Assembly: GCA_026390215.1 (NCBI GenBank)
Contig: JAPLGJ010000057.1
Location: 1-11,666 of the forward strand
DNA from: Caldisericota bacterium
Lineage (GTDB): Bacteria; Caldisericota; Caldisericia; Cryosericales; Cryosericaceae
Direction of reading: 5' to 3'
DNA length: 11,666 nucleotides
Below the pieces are notes generated by a model. The model did not search any database, was not told where the DNA came from, and saw only the letters and a list, made by a program, of their open reading frames with translations. Positions within the stretch are counted from its first letter, which is position 1; each line of letters opens with the position of its first letter. The translations under genes were made by a program, and so were the position numbers. This document shows positions 1-7,110 of this stretch, piece by piece.

Positions 1-2061
1 AAGTCCAAGTCGATCGAGTCGGAGAATCCCACGAGAACGACGCTCGAGACATTGTACGACGAGGCGGTCGTGGGTGAGTACGCGGCGGGGGTCGTCCCTG
101 CATCAGAGCCGCCGGTGCCGCCACCGCCGGAGGAAGCCTTCCCACCGTCTACCCCGCAGGAGTGGGTGCCGGCCGCTCAGAAGACCGAGGGCGAACCCTC
201 CGAGTCGGACGTCCAGCGCGACGTTGTACGAGAGAAACCGGATGACGTGAAGATGGAGAGCATCCCCATACCGCATCAGGCATGGATGAAGCCCGGGGAG
301 GAGCCTCAGGCATTTGTCAGACGTCCCGTGCCTTCGGAGGCTGCCGGGTTGACGGTGCTGTCCCCCGAGGAGCTCAGGTTGGCCTCTCTGAGGGGGGAAG
401 AGGAGTCTGCGAAACGTCCTGTCCCGGCGGCCACTGCGTCCGTTTCACGGACAGCAGTCATGGCGCCGCTTTCCGAGGCGCCCGGGCAAGAGGCCGAAGG
501 GCAGTTGATTGGCATTCTCAGGGACATCAGCCGGGGAACGATGGAGCGGGAGGACTTGATGCAGCGCCTTTCCGATGCGGGCAGTGTGACCATCCCGCTG
601 TCGCTGGGAGCCCTGTATCTCAACTTCTTGCGCAGTCCCCAGGACGCAGGGGTCCTCGGTGACCTGCTGACGTGGCTGGGAAGCAGTGGCTACACACGGC
701 TTCCCCTGTTCATCGTCGAAGAGGCTGCCGAGCTGGGAACCCGGATCGATTTCCAGGACCCGCAGATTGCTTCCATCGTCCTGTCCGCCGACGGCGCGGA
801 CATGGCTCCCGAACTGAGGACGCGCAAGGCTGAACTCCTGCTCGAACGGGGAGATATCACATCGTATGTACGGGAAGAGCTGGGCATGATAGGGCAGGCC
901 GCCTCATCCGTCTCTACCGAAGGCATCGTGCGCCAGCTTGTTCATGTTCTGGAGCATTGTCTGGCTGAGGACGCCTGTGCGCGGGAGGTCCTTGCCGCCG
1001 CGGCGGAACTGGGTGTCCTGGACCAGCTGGTCGACCGGCTCACTCAGGACGTGGACATGGCGAAAGCGCCGGCGCTGGAGGCCGCGATCGTCGAACGTCT
1101 GGCGCGCGCGGATGTCGATGAGTCCACCTTCCAGAAGAACGAGGGGCTGTTCCAGCGTGTCACGCTCAGCGCGGAGAAGTCGGCCATCCTGCGTCGTATC
1201 CTGGCGATGGCCATCGATCCGACGGTTCGGCGCAAGGTCGTCCAATCCCTGCTTGTGCTGGGCACCCCCAGCATGGTTGAGTTCACCGAACTGGTGGGGC
1301 TCATGGGCAAGGAGCATGATACGAGCAACACGGCCTATCTCATCCAGTACCTGGTCGACCACCGGCAGGAGGTTACCGATGGCCGGTCCCTGCTGGAGAA
1401 GCTTGCCCGCGTCGTCCCCACGGACTTCGAGAGCAGATATGGGCTGGGTCTGGCGGCCGAACAGCTTGGGGTTCACGATGCCGCTGCAGGGTACTTCGTT
1501 GCCGCCATCCGGGCTCATCCCGGGGATCCCGACACCGTCCAGCGCGCCCTGGGGGCGATTCTCGTATGCGGCGCATACGACCTTATCGCCGACGTGGCTT
1601 CGCTGTCGCAGTTGTCTCCCGCAGACGTCGAAGGGCTGGTGGACAAGGCAGCCGCCGAGACGCCTGGTATCACCGCCGGGTCTGGCGACCGGCGCCTGGT
1701 GTCGGCATGGGCCGCATTTGCGGGCGGTCGCTACGAAGAGGCGGTCGCGATGAGTTCCGGAACGGTGAGGGGGGGAGGGGACCCACGGTTCTACCTGCCT
1801 CTGGCCCTTGCGTTCGTTCACCTGGGACTCCCCGAACTGGCGACCCGGGAGCTTGATCACGCCGCGCACCTGCCGAACGTCACGGACGAGGCGAGGCTGG
1901 TTCTCACGTATCGTACCGCCGTGGTCCACCTGGGACAGGGCAACAGCCAGGAGGCGGCGCGGCTGTTCCAGGAAGTGGGCGAGTCCTCGCCCGGCTTCCG
2001 TGACACTGAAGAACTGCTCGGCAGGTGTGGGAGCGAAGGCTCCAAGATCGCAAAACCGTAG
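1..2061 (+). CDS. Proline-rich, TPR-like helical repeat protein (5' partial)
   Basis: The reading frame is open from base 1 with no stop, so the gene almost certainly begins upstream; a TTG at 52 has no convincing RBS. The visible 686 residues fall into two parts. Residues 1 to about 165 are low-complexity, rich in Pro, Glu, Ala and Val (for example a PPVPPPPEE run), and look disordered. From about residue 165 to the end the protein is alpha-helical, with TPR-like helix pairs clearest near residues 475-508 and 629-675. No signal peptide, membrane segment or catalytic motif is visible. It ends 14 bases before pilB, so it is probably co-transcribed with the pilus genes. By context it may be a cytoplasmic scaffold or accessory factor for pilus assembly. 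TPR folds usually bind proteins, but the partner cannot be read from the sequence. I do not recognise a named family. Confidence 0.75.
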   Translation, partial: KSKSIESENPTRTTLETLYDEAVVGEYAAGVVPASEPPVPPPPEEAFPPSTPQEWVPAAQKTEGEPSESDVQRDVVREKPDDVKMESIPIPHQAWMKPGEEPQAFVRRPVPSEAAGLTVLSPEELRLASLRGEEESAKRPVPAATASVSRTAVMAPLSEAPGQEAEGQLIGILRDISRGTMEREDLMQRLSDAGSVTIPLSLGALYLNFLRSPQDAGVLGDLLTWLGSSGYTRLPLFIVEEAAELGTRIDFQDPQIASIVLSADGADMAPELRTRKAELLLERGDITSYVREELGMIGQAASSVSTEGIVRQLVHVLEHCLAEDACAREVLAAAAELGVLDQLVDRLTQDVDMAKAPALEAAIVERLARADVDESTFQKNEGLFQRVTLSAEKSAILRRILAMAIDPTVRRKVVQSLLVLGTPSMVEFTELVGLMGKEHDTSNTAYLIQYLVDHRQEVTDGRSLLEKLARVVPTDFESRYGLGLAAEQLGVHDAAAGYFVAAIRAHPGDPDTVQRALGAILVCGAYDLIADVASLSQLSPADVEGLVDKAAAETPGITAGSGDRRLVSAWAAFAGGRYEEAVAMSSGTVRGGGDPRFYLPLALAFVHLGLPELATRELDHAAHLPNVTDEARLVLTYRTAVVHLGQGNSQEAARLFQEVGESSPGFRDTEELLGRCGSEGSKIAKP

Positions 2062-2075
2062 AGCGCGGAGGACAC

Positions 2076-3779
2076 GTGGAGAACAGACGGTCAGTAGGAA
2101 GCATCCTGATTGCACGGGGGTATATCAACGAGCAGGCTCTGGACGGAGCCATCGCCGCTCAGCAGCACACCAACGAACCACTGCTGAAGATCCTCATCGA
2201 TCAGGGGTTCATCAACGACGACATCAAAGCGCAGGTCCTGGCAGAACAGTGGCACATGCCATTTGTGGACATCATGGCGGAGCAGATCGGGTCGGACGTG
2301 CTGGCGATCGTGGACCAGGAACGTGCGAAGCGCTACGGTTTCGTCGCGTTCAAGCGCGAAGAGGGCGTCGTCAGTATCGCACTCAGCGACCCGACCAACA
2401 TCGAGCTGATGGACTACCTGCTCGCCACGTACGGACGCGAGACGAGGTTCTTTGTCGCCCCCAAGAACGCGATCTACGGTGCCATCGAGAAGTACTACCT
2501 CGTCGGGAACTCCATCAAGGAGGCCAGCTCGGAGGCGAAGACCGAGATCATCGCTGAGACTGGCGAAGAGGTCAGCATCGAGCAGCTGCGCGAGATGGGC
2601 CAGGACGCGCCTGTCATCCGGCTGGTCAACACCATCATCACTCAGGCAATCGTGGAGCGCGCGTCGGATATCCACGTGGAACCGCAGAAGGACCACCTGC
2701 GCATCCGCTACCGTATCGACGGCATCCTGCTGGAAAAGCAGAAACTGCCGCGCAACATCCAGCCCGGCGTGCTCTCGCGGTTCAAGATCATGGCCAACAT
2801 GGACATCGCCGAGCGGCGCAAGCCGCAGGACGGCCGTATCTCCCTGCGCATCGACACCAAGGCCATCGACTTCCGCGTCAGCTCCCTGCCCACCATCTAC
2901 GGCGAGAAGATCGTTCTGCGTATCCTGGACAAGACCAGTGCCATGGTGCCGCTTGAGAACCTTGGCTTCCTCAATGATACGCTGACCCTGTTCAACAACG
3001 TCATCAGCCAGCCGTATGGGATGATCATCATCTCCGGTCCCACCGGCGCAGGCAAGACGACGACCCTGTACTCCGTACTCAACCGCCTCAACACGCCCGG
3101 CAAGAATATTGTCACCGTGGAGGACCCCGTCGAGTACCAGATGGACGGGCTGAACCAGGTGCAGGTCAACATCAAGGCGGACATGACCTTTGCCAACGGC
3201 CTGCGCAGTATCCTGCGTCAGGACCCCAACATTGTGCTCATCGGCGAGATCCGTGATGGTGAGACGGCGCAGATCGCTATCGAGGCAGCTCTGACCGGGC
3301 ACCTCGTCCTGTCGACCCTGCACACCAACGATGCGCCTTCGGTCGCCACGCGACTCATCGACATGGGCATCGAGCCATTCCTCATCGCGTCGTCACTCAT
3401 CGGGGCTACGGCCCAGCGCCTGGCACGCAAGATCTGCCCCGAGTGCAAGGAGGCGTACGTCCCGCCCGCCTCGGCCCTCGAAGGTCTGGGCCTCAGTACG
3501 CGGGGCAAGCTGGAAGATGTCACGTTTTACAAGGGTGTCGGCTGTCCGAAGTGCGGTGGTTCAGGCTACCGTGGGCGTACCGGCATTCATGAGATGATGA
3601 AGGTGGACGACGAACTGCGCCGCCTCGTCCTTCACAAGGCCAGCGCGCGCGACATCTCTCAGGCCGCACGCAGCCATGGAATGCGCACCCTGCTCGAGGA
3701 CGCCCTGGTCAAGGCCAGGGAAGGCATCATCACCCTCGAGGAAGTCCTGCGCGTGGTATCTACCGTCGAATCAGACTGA
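2076..3779 (+). CDS. pilB: Type IV pilus extension ATPase PilB (GspE/PulE family)
   Basis: Hexameric cytoplasmic ATPase that powers pilin polymerisation on the PilC platform. It is 567 residues from the GTG at 2076, close to the usual PilB size. I chose this GTG because GGAGGA (2067-2072) lies just upstream and the MENRRSVG start leads directly into the N-terminal domain; an in-frame GTG at 2025 would overlap the upstream gene. Domains in order: an MshEN/T2SSE-N-like domain (about residues 4-150) with two tandem helical motifs; the ATPase core with Walker A GPTGAGKT (321-328), Walker B region IVLIGEIRD (386-394) and His box TLHTND (414-419); and a tetracysteine zinc site, CPEC (454-457) and CPKC (490-493). 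The zinc site and full-length N domain separate it from PilT. A GspE of a secretion system is the alternative, but the neighbouring pilT and minor pilins favour a pilus. Confidence 0.96.
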   Translation: MENRRSVGSILIARGYINEQALDGAIAAQQHTNEPLLKILIDQGFINDDIKAQVLAEQWHMPFVDIMAEQIGSDVLAIVDQERAKRYGFVAFKREEGVVSIALSDPTNIELMDYLLATYGRETRFFVAPKNAIYGAIEKYYLVGNSIKEASSEAKTEIIAETGEEVSIEQLREMGQDAPVIRLVNTIITQAIVERASDIHVEPQKDHLRIRYRIDGILLEKQKLPRNIQPGVLSRFKIMANMDIAERRKPQDGRISLRIDTKAIDFRVSSLPTIYGEKIVLRILDKTSAMVPLENLGFLNDTLTLFNNVISQPYGMIIISGPTGAGKTTTLYSVLNRLNTPGKNIVTVEDPVEYQMDGLNQVQVNIKADMTFANGLRSILRQDPNIVLIGEIRDGETAQIAIEAALTGHLVLSTLHTNDAPSVATRLIDMGIEPFLIASSLIGATAQRLARKICPECKEAYVPPASALEGLGLSTRGKLEDVTFYKGVGCPKCGGSGYRGRTGIHEMMKVDDELRRLVLHKASARDISQAARSHGMRTLLEDALVKAREGIITLEEVLRVVSTVESD

Positions 3780-3789
3780 AGGAGCCCCA

Positions 3790-4875
3790 ATGATTGCCGA
3801 GACAGAGCTACACCGTATCGATCTCTCTACGATTCTGACAGTCGCCACGGAAAAGAATGCCACCGACATCCATCTTCAGGTCGGTTTGCCCCCCATCCTG
3901 CGTATTCAGAAGAAGCTGGTGGCTCTCGGCACCGAGAAGCTCTCACCCGAGCGTGTCGAGGAACTCATGTTCCCCATCATGACCGATCACCAGAAGGTGC
4001 TGTTCAAGCAGAGCATGGAGTACGATTTCAGCTATGGCATCAAGGGGCTGGCGCGCTTCCGCATCAACGTGTTCCGCCAGCGCGAGACGATGGCGGCGGC
4101 CCTGCGCAAGATCCCCTACGAGGTCCCGGGCATGGACACGCTGGGCCTGCCCGCGGCAGCGTTCGCGTTCCCCAAGCTGAACCGCGGGTTCGTTCTGGTC
4201 ACCGGGCCGACCGGTCATGGCAAGTCGACGACGCTGGCCTCGGTCATCGACCGCATCAACCAGGAACGGCAGACGCACATCGTGACCCTCGAGGACCCTA
4301 TCGAGTATCTCTTCCAGCACAAGCAGAGCATCGTCGTCCAGCGCGAGCTGGGCACGGACACTCAGAGTTTCGCCAACGCCCTGCGCAGTGCCCTGCGCGA
4401 GGACCCCGACGTCATCCTGGTCGGCGAGATGCGCGACTTCGAGACCATCGGGGCTGCTCTGACCGCTGCGGAGACCGGCCATCTGGTGTTCGCGACACTG
4501 CACACCAACAGCGCCGCGCAGACCATCGACCGCATCGTAGACGTGTTCCCGCCGTATCAGCAGCAACAGATCAAGGTCCAGCTCGCCAACGTCCTGTCGG
4601 CGGTTATGACCCAGCAGCTCCTGGTGCGCAAGAGCAACGACGGCCTGGTACTCGCATCTGAGGTCATGCTGGCGACCCCCGCCATCAAGAACCTCATCCG
4701 CGAGGGCAAGACCTACCAGATCCAGTCGGTCCTGCAGACCAGCACGGCGATGGGCATGATGACCATGGACCAGTCGCTCAAGGGACTGTACGAGCGTGGC
4801 GTGATCAGCTACGAGGATGCGATCGATCACGCGTTCGACCCCAAGGAACTCCAGCGCCTGCTGGGACGCACCTGA
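3790..4875 (+). CDS. pilT: Type IV pilus retraction ATPase PilT
   Basis: Hexameric ATPase that drives pilus depolymerisation and retraction, as in twitching motility, DNA uptake or surface sensing. It is 361 residues from ATG 3790, typical for PilT. AAGGAG (3779-3784) overlaps the last base of the pilB stop codon and sits 5 bases from the ATG, so translation is probably coupled. Visible motifs are Walker A GPTGHGKS (139-146), the Walker B region VILVGEMRD (208-216), the His box TLHTNS (236-241) and, near the C terminus, AIKNLIRE (298-305). The last matches the AIRNLIRE motif known to be needed for PilT-driven retraction. Unlike PilB there is no tetracysteine zinc site and no long N-terminal domain. 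A PilU-type accessory ATPase is less likely given the intact AIRNLIRE-like motif and the position between pilB and pilC. Confidence 0.96.
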   Translation: MIAETELHRIDLSTILTVATEKNATDIHLQVGLPPILRIQKKLVALGTEKLSPERVEELMFPIMTDHQKVLFKQSMEYDFSYGIKGLARFRINVFRQRETMAAALRKIPYEVPGMDTLGLPAAAFAFPKLNRGFVLVTGPTGHGKSTTLASVIDRINQERQTHIVTLEDPIEYLFQHKQSIVVQRELGTDTQSFANALRSALREDPDVILVGEMRDFETIGAALTAAETGHLVFATLHTNSAAQTIDRIVDVFPPYQQQQIKVQLANVLSAVMTQQLLVRKSNDGLVLASEVMLATPAIKNLIREGKTYQIQSVLQTSTAMGMMTMDQSLKGLYERGVISYEDAIDHAFDPKELQRLLGRT

Positions 4876-4896
4876 ACACACTGAGAGGAGGCACCT

Positions 4897-6147
4897 ATGG
4901 CAACCTTCACGTATGTTGCGGCTGACCGTTCGGGTTCGACCCAGCGCGGTACCGTCAACGCGGCGAATACCCACGAAGCCGCCGAACTCATCCGCGGCAA
5001 GGGTCTTGTCCCGGTGAACATCAACGCGGCCAGGAGCTCGGACAGCCGCCTCGCCGTGCGCAGTACGGGCCCTGCCGGCGAGGCACAGCAGGGCAGGCTC
5101 GCCTCCGGCGGAGGCATCGCTGCCAAGGACATGTCCATTTTCACGTCGCAGATGGGTACCATGCTCAACGCAGGTCTGTCCATTACGAAGACGCTGGACA
5201 TCCAGGCCAAACAGGTGAGCAGCAAGAGACTGCGCACGATCACGGACGATCTGAAGAAGAGGGTCGAGTCCGGCCTGCCCCTGTCGACGGCCATGGACAA
5301 CTACCCCGGAGTCTTCAGCACCCTGTACACTGCCATGGTCCGGTCGGGTGAGGCGTCGGGCAACCTGGGCAACAGCCTGCTCAAGATGGCCACCTTCCTC
5401 GAGCGCGAGGCGGAGCTCAAGCGCAAGATCAGGAGTGCGACCAACTACCCGCTGATCGTCATTACGGCGAGCGTCCTCATCGTCATCGGCCTGTTCATCT
5501 TTGTCCTTCCGCAGTTTGTCGGCTTCCTGACCGCCCTGAACGTGCCCCTGCCCCTCCCGACGCGCATGACGCTCGCGATGAGCGACTACCTGGTCCACCG
5601 GTGGTACGTCCTCCTCGTCATCGTCGCGGTCGTCTTCTTCACCGCCCGTGCGTGGTTCCGCACGCCCCGGGGCATCCACTGGAAGGACAGCACAGCTCTG
5701 AAGGCGCCGGTCATCGGCCCCCTGGTGCTCAAGACCTCCATGGCCCGCTTCACCGACACGCTGGCGACCCTGTTCGGCGCCGGCGTCCCGCTCATCAGTT
5801 GTTTGGAGATGGTGGGCGGCACGATGGGCAACACCGTCGTTGCGGCGACCATCGACCGGGTCATCGACTCCATCAAGAGTGGCGCCGCGCTCAGCGCGGC
5901 CATGGCTGAGACGCAGTTCTTCACGCCCATGGTCATCCAGATGACGACGGTCGGCGAGGAATCCGGCTCCCTTGAGACCATGCTCGCGAAAGTCGCGACG
6001 TTCTACCAGGTCGAGGTCGACGCCGCGGCGGACAACCTGACCAACTCCCTCAACCCCATCCTCATGATCGTCGTGGGCGGCATGATCGGCTGGGTGCTGA
6101 TCTCCCTGTACCTGCCCATCTTCACGATGGCGGGCGGCATCTCCTGA
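4897..6147 (+). CDS. pilC: Type IV pilus inner-membrane platform protein PilC (GspF family)
   Basis: Inner-membrane platform that couples the PilB and PilT hexamers to pilin insertion and removal. It is 416 residues, typical for PilC/GspF. AGAGGAGG (4884-4891) precedes ATG 4897 with 5-base spacing. The N terminus MATFTYVAADRSG is the usual short beta-strand start of the family. Two T2SSF repeats are visible, about 80-205 and 282-405, with the family-type segments 'SGEASGNLG' in the first and 'VGEESGSLE' in the second. Three hydrophobic membrane segments lie near residues 185-207, 236-252 and 388-408, with an NPILMIVVGG segment opening the last. The gene lies 21 bases after pilT and 19 bases before a prepilin, so it belongs to the same operon. 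Confidence 0.96.
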   Translation: MATFTYVAADRSGSTQRGTVNAANTHEAAELIRGKGLVPVNINAARSSDSRLAVRSTGPAGEAQQGRLASGGGIAAKDMSIFTSQMGTMLNAGLSITKTLDIQAKQVSSKRLRTITDDLKKRVESGLPLSTAMDNYPGVFSTLYTAMVRSGEASGNLGNSLLKMATFLEREAELKRKIRSATNYPLIVITASVLIVIGLFIFVLPQFVGFLTALNVPLPLPTRMTLAMSDYLVHRWYVLLVIVAVVFFTARAWFRTPRGIHWKDSTALKAPVIGPLVLKTSMARFTDTLATLFGAGVPLISCLEMVGGTMGNTVVAATIDRVIDSIKSGAALSAAMAETQFFTPMVIQMTTVGEESGSLETMLAKVATFYQVEVDAAADNLTNSLNPILMIVVGGMIGWVLISLYLPIFTMAGGIS

Positions 6148-6153
6148 CGAGAA

Positions 6154-6159
6154 GAGAGG
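6154..6159 (+). promoter_or_regulatory. RBS supporting the TTG start of the first prepilin
   Basis: GAGAGG lies 7 bases upstream of TTG 6167. The other purine run, GGAGG at 6162-6166, touches the TTG and is too close to act as the RBS for it. No ATG or GTG occurs in frame between the pilC stop and the prepilin cleavage motif, so TTG with this site is the only reasonable start. Confidence 0.55.
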
Positions 6160-6166
6160 TTGGAGG

Positions 6167-6697
6167 TTGAACCGCAAAGGGTTCACACTGCTTGACCTGA
6201 TTGTGGCGATTGCCATCATCATTATCCTGGCGGCGTTCGCCATACCGTCGTACCTCAGGATGATGGACAAGGCGCGCCGCTCGGCGGTCGTGGCGGAGTT
6301 CACCAACCTCGCCACGGTGCTGGAGACCTTCCGCACCGACTGGGGCCACTACCCGCTGGCGGCGGCCGGTTCCCAGGCCATCGCATCAAACGACACGGGG
6401 GTCTACCGTGAGCTCACGACCGAGGGCTCCGGCGCTGCGCTCACGAATGTGGCGGGAGCCAAGACGGTCCACGGCGATACCGCCCCCATCATCTACATTG
6501 GAGCCGCGGCCCTGTCCAGCATGACAAATCCCTTTGTCGCCTCGTCATCCGATCCCCAGTATCGCTATGCCACAGATGCGGCCGGTACCGCATGGGTCCT
6601 CTACGTCAGGATGGGGACATCCGGGAGTGCAAGATATCTGGTGCGCACTGACCGCCAGTCGGGCATCGTCGAGTCCGCGACCGAACCCACGGTGTAG
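6167..6697 (+). CDS. Type IV prepilin (GspG/PilA-like) with Asp at mature position 5
   Basis: Pilin-type subunit of 176 residues, started from TTG 6167. The class III signal is MNRKG followed by FTLLDLIVAIAIIIILAAFAIP, with cleavage expected after Gly5, then N-methylation of Phe1 and a long hydrophobic helix. The residue at mature position 5 is Asp, where nearly all pilins have Glu. It is a paralogue of the prepilin at 7111: both carry LATVLETF(R/K)TDWG-YP after the helix, a (S/T)SM-NPF segment, and a matched W-V-YV ... RTD region near the C terminus. It has no cysteines, so no disulphide-bounded D-region. It lies 19 bases after pilC and is probably translated from the upstream operon. The rare start codon and modest RBS suggest lower expression than its paralogue. 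It may be a minor pilin or an alternative major pilin. Confidence 0.9.
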   Translation: MNRKGFTLLDLIVAIAIIIILAAFAIPSYLRMMDKARRSAVVAEFTNLATVLETFRTDWGHYPLAAAGSQAIASNDTGVYRELTTEGSGAALTNVAGAKTVHGDTAPIIYIGAAALSSMTNPFVASSSDPQYRYATDAAGTAWVLYVRMGTSGSARYLVRTDRQSGIVESATEPTV

Positions 6698-6733
6698 TGG
6701 CAGAGCGGCGGGACGGACATTGTGGACGAATAC

Positions 6734-6761
6734 TTGACAAAAAAATGAAACGTGTTCTACT
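6734..6761 (+). promoter_or_regulatory. Candidate sigma70-type promoter upstream of the second prepilin
   Basis: An exact TTGACA -35 (6734-6739) is followed by a 16-base A-rich spacer and a TCTACT -10 (6756-6761; 4 of 6 matches to TATAAT). Predicted transcription start is near 6768, leaving a 5' leader of about 340 bases before the prepilin at 7111. No terminator separates it from the upstream prepilin, so upstream readthrough would add to it. The perfect -35 and the local drop in GC support the call; the -10 is only moderate. Confidence 0.5.
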
Positions 6762-6908
6762 TTCATTACAGGGTAACGTTCCCCCTGAGGATGTTAGTTT
6801 CAATCCGAAGGGCGTTTCTCTGCAGGAATTGCTGAGAAGTCGGTCCCGATACTGTGGACGCCAGGGGCCGATGGAGCTGGGTGGCGTAACCGGCCTGGTC
6901 AAATGATT

Positions 6909-6921
6909 GGACATCATGTCC
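6909..6921. repeat. 13-base palindrome GGACAT-C-ATGTCC
   Basis: A perfect dyad of 6-base arms around one central C lies about 140 bases downstream of the predicted transcription start. It could be an operator for a dimeric regulator or a small RNA hairpin (GGACA/TGTCC with a 3-base loop). Its ACATCATG core recurs at 7009-7016, and CAGTCAAC occurs nearby at 6928-6935 and 7003-7010. Function is unknown. Confidence 0.35.
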
Positions 6922-7029
6922 GGGAATCAGTCAACGGTAAGGAGGCGACAACACACCAGTGACCAATTCGCGAAAAGCCCGCATTGGCATCACGTGAAAT
7001 CGCAGTCAACATCATGGACATAGTGACGA

Positions 7030-7080
7030 CCTGCCAAGAGCACCCGTCGCCTTGAACCAAAGGGCTCGGGAGCAGGCAGG
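7030..7080 (+). promoter_or_regulatory. Stem-loop just upstream of the prepilin RBS
   Basis: CCTGCC (7030-7035) pairs with GGCAGG (7075-7080). Inside, CCCG (7043-7046) pairs with CGGG (7067-7070) and CCTT (7050-7053) with AAGG (7060-7063), separated by a symmetric 3x3 internal loop and capped by GAACCA. The structure ends 18 bases before the AAGGAGGA ribosome binding site at 7099-7106, so it would leave the RBS exposed. An mRNA-stabilising or ligand-binding role is possible; this is inference from sequence only. Confidence 0.35.
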
Positions 7081-7110
7081 AAACCTAAAGAGACTTCCAA
7101 GGAGGAAGCA

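Larger units (their letters stand above)
6768..7110 (+). promoter_or_regulatory. Long non-coding 5' leader of the second prepilin, with potential secondary structure
   Basis: No credible gene lies in the 413 bases between the two prepilins. Helices readable by eye: CAGGG 6769-6773 with CCCTG 6783-6787; ACGCC 6858-6862 with GGCGT 6883-6887; an alternative that shares CC 6861-6862, pairing CCAG 6861-6864 and GCCG 6867-6870 with CGGC 6891-6894 and CTGG 6895-6898; and a hairpin at 7030-7080 closed by CCTGCC/GGCAGG with inner CCCG/CGGG and CCTT/AAGG stems. A strong AAGGAGG at 6939-6945 has only a distant GTG (6959), which would give a 12-codon ORF ending at 6997. It does not match any riboswitch core that I recognise. 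Confidence 0.4.

Noticed and set aside
2025..2075. Upstream GTG start for pilB
   Set aside because: It would overlap the upstream gene and add 17 residues that do not fit the family. GTG 2076 has GGAGGA directly upstream.
904..3323. Two minus-strand open frames (904-2115 and 2091-3323) opposite the TPR-like gene and pilB
   Set aside because: They mirror the codon bias of the true genes on the + strand and show no recognisable protein features.
3943..6336. A 797-residue open frame on the minus strand opposite pilT and pilC
   Set aside because: It is fully antisense to two strongly recognisable genes, has a skewed Arg/His/Asp/Gly composition typical of a GC-rich shadow frame, and shows no domain or RBS.
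6697..6906. A 69-codon frame after the first prepilin, with an internal ATG at 6745
   Set aside because: It spans the predicted promoter, has no RBS at either start, and its protein shows no recognisable features.
6959..6997. 12-codon GTG ORF behind the AAGGAGG at 6939-6945
   Set aside because: The spacing of 13 bases is too long for good initiation and nothing else supports translation. It is noted within the leader feature only.
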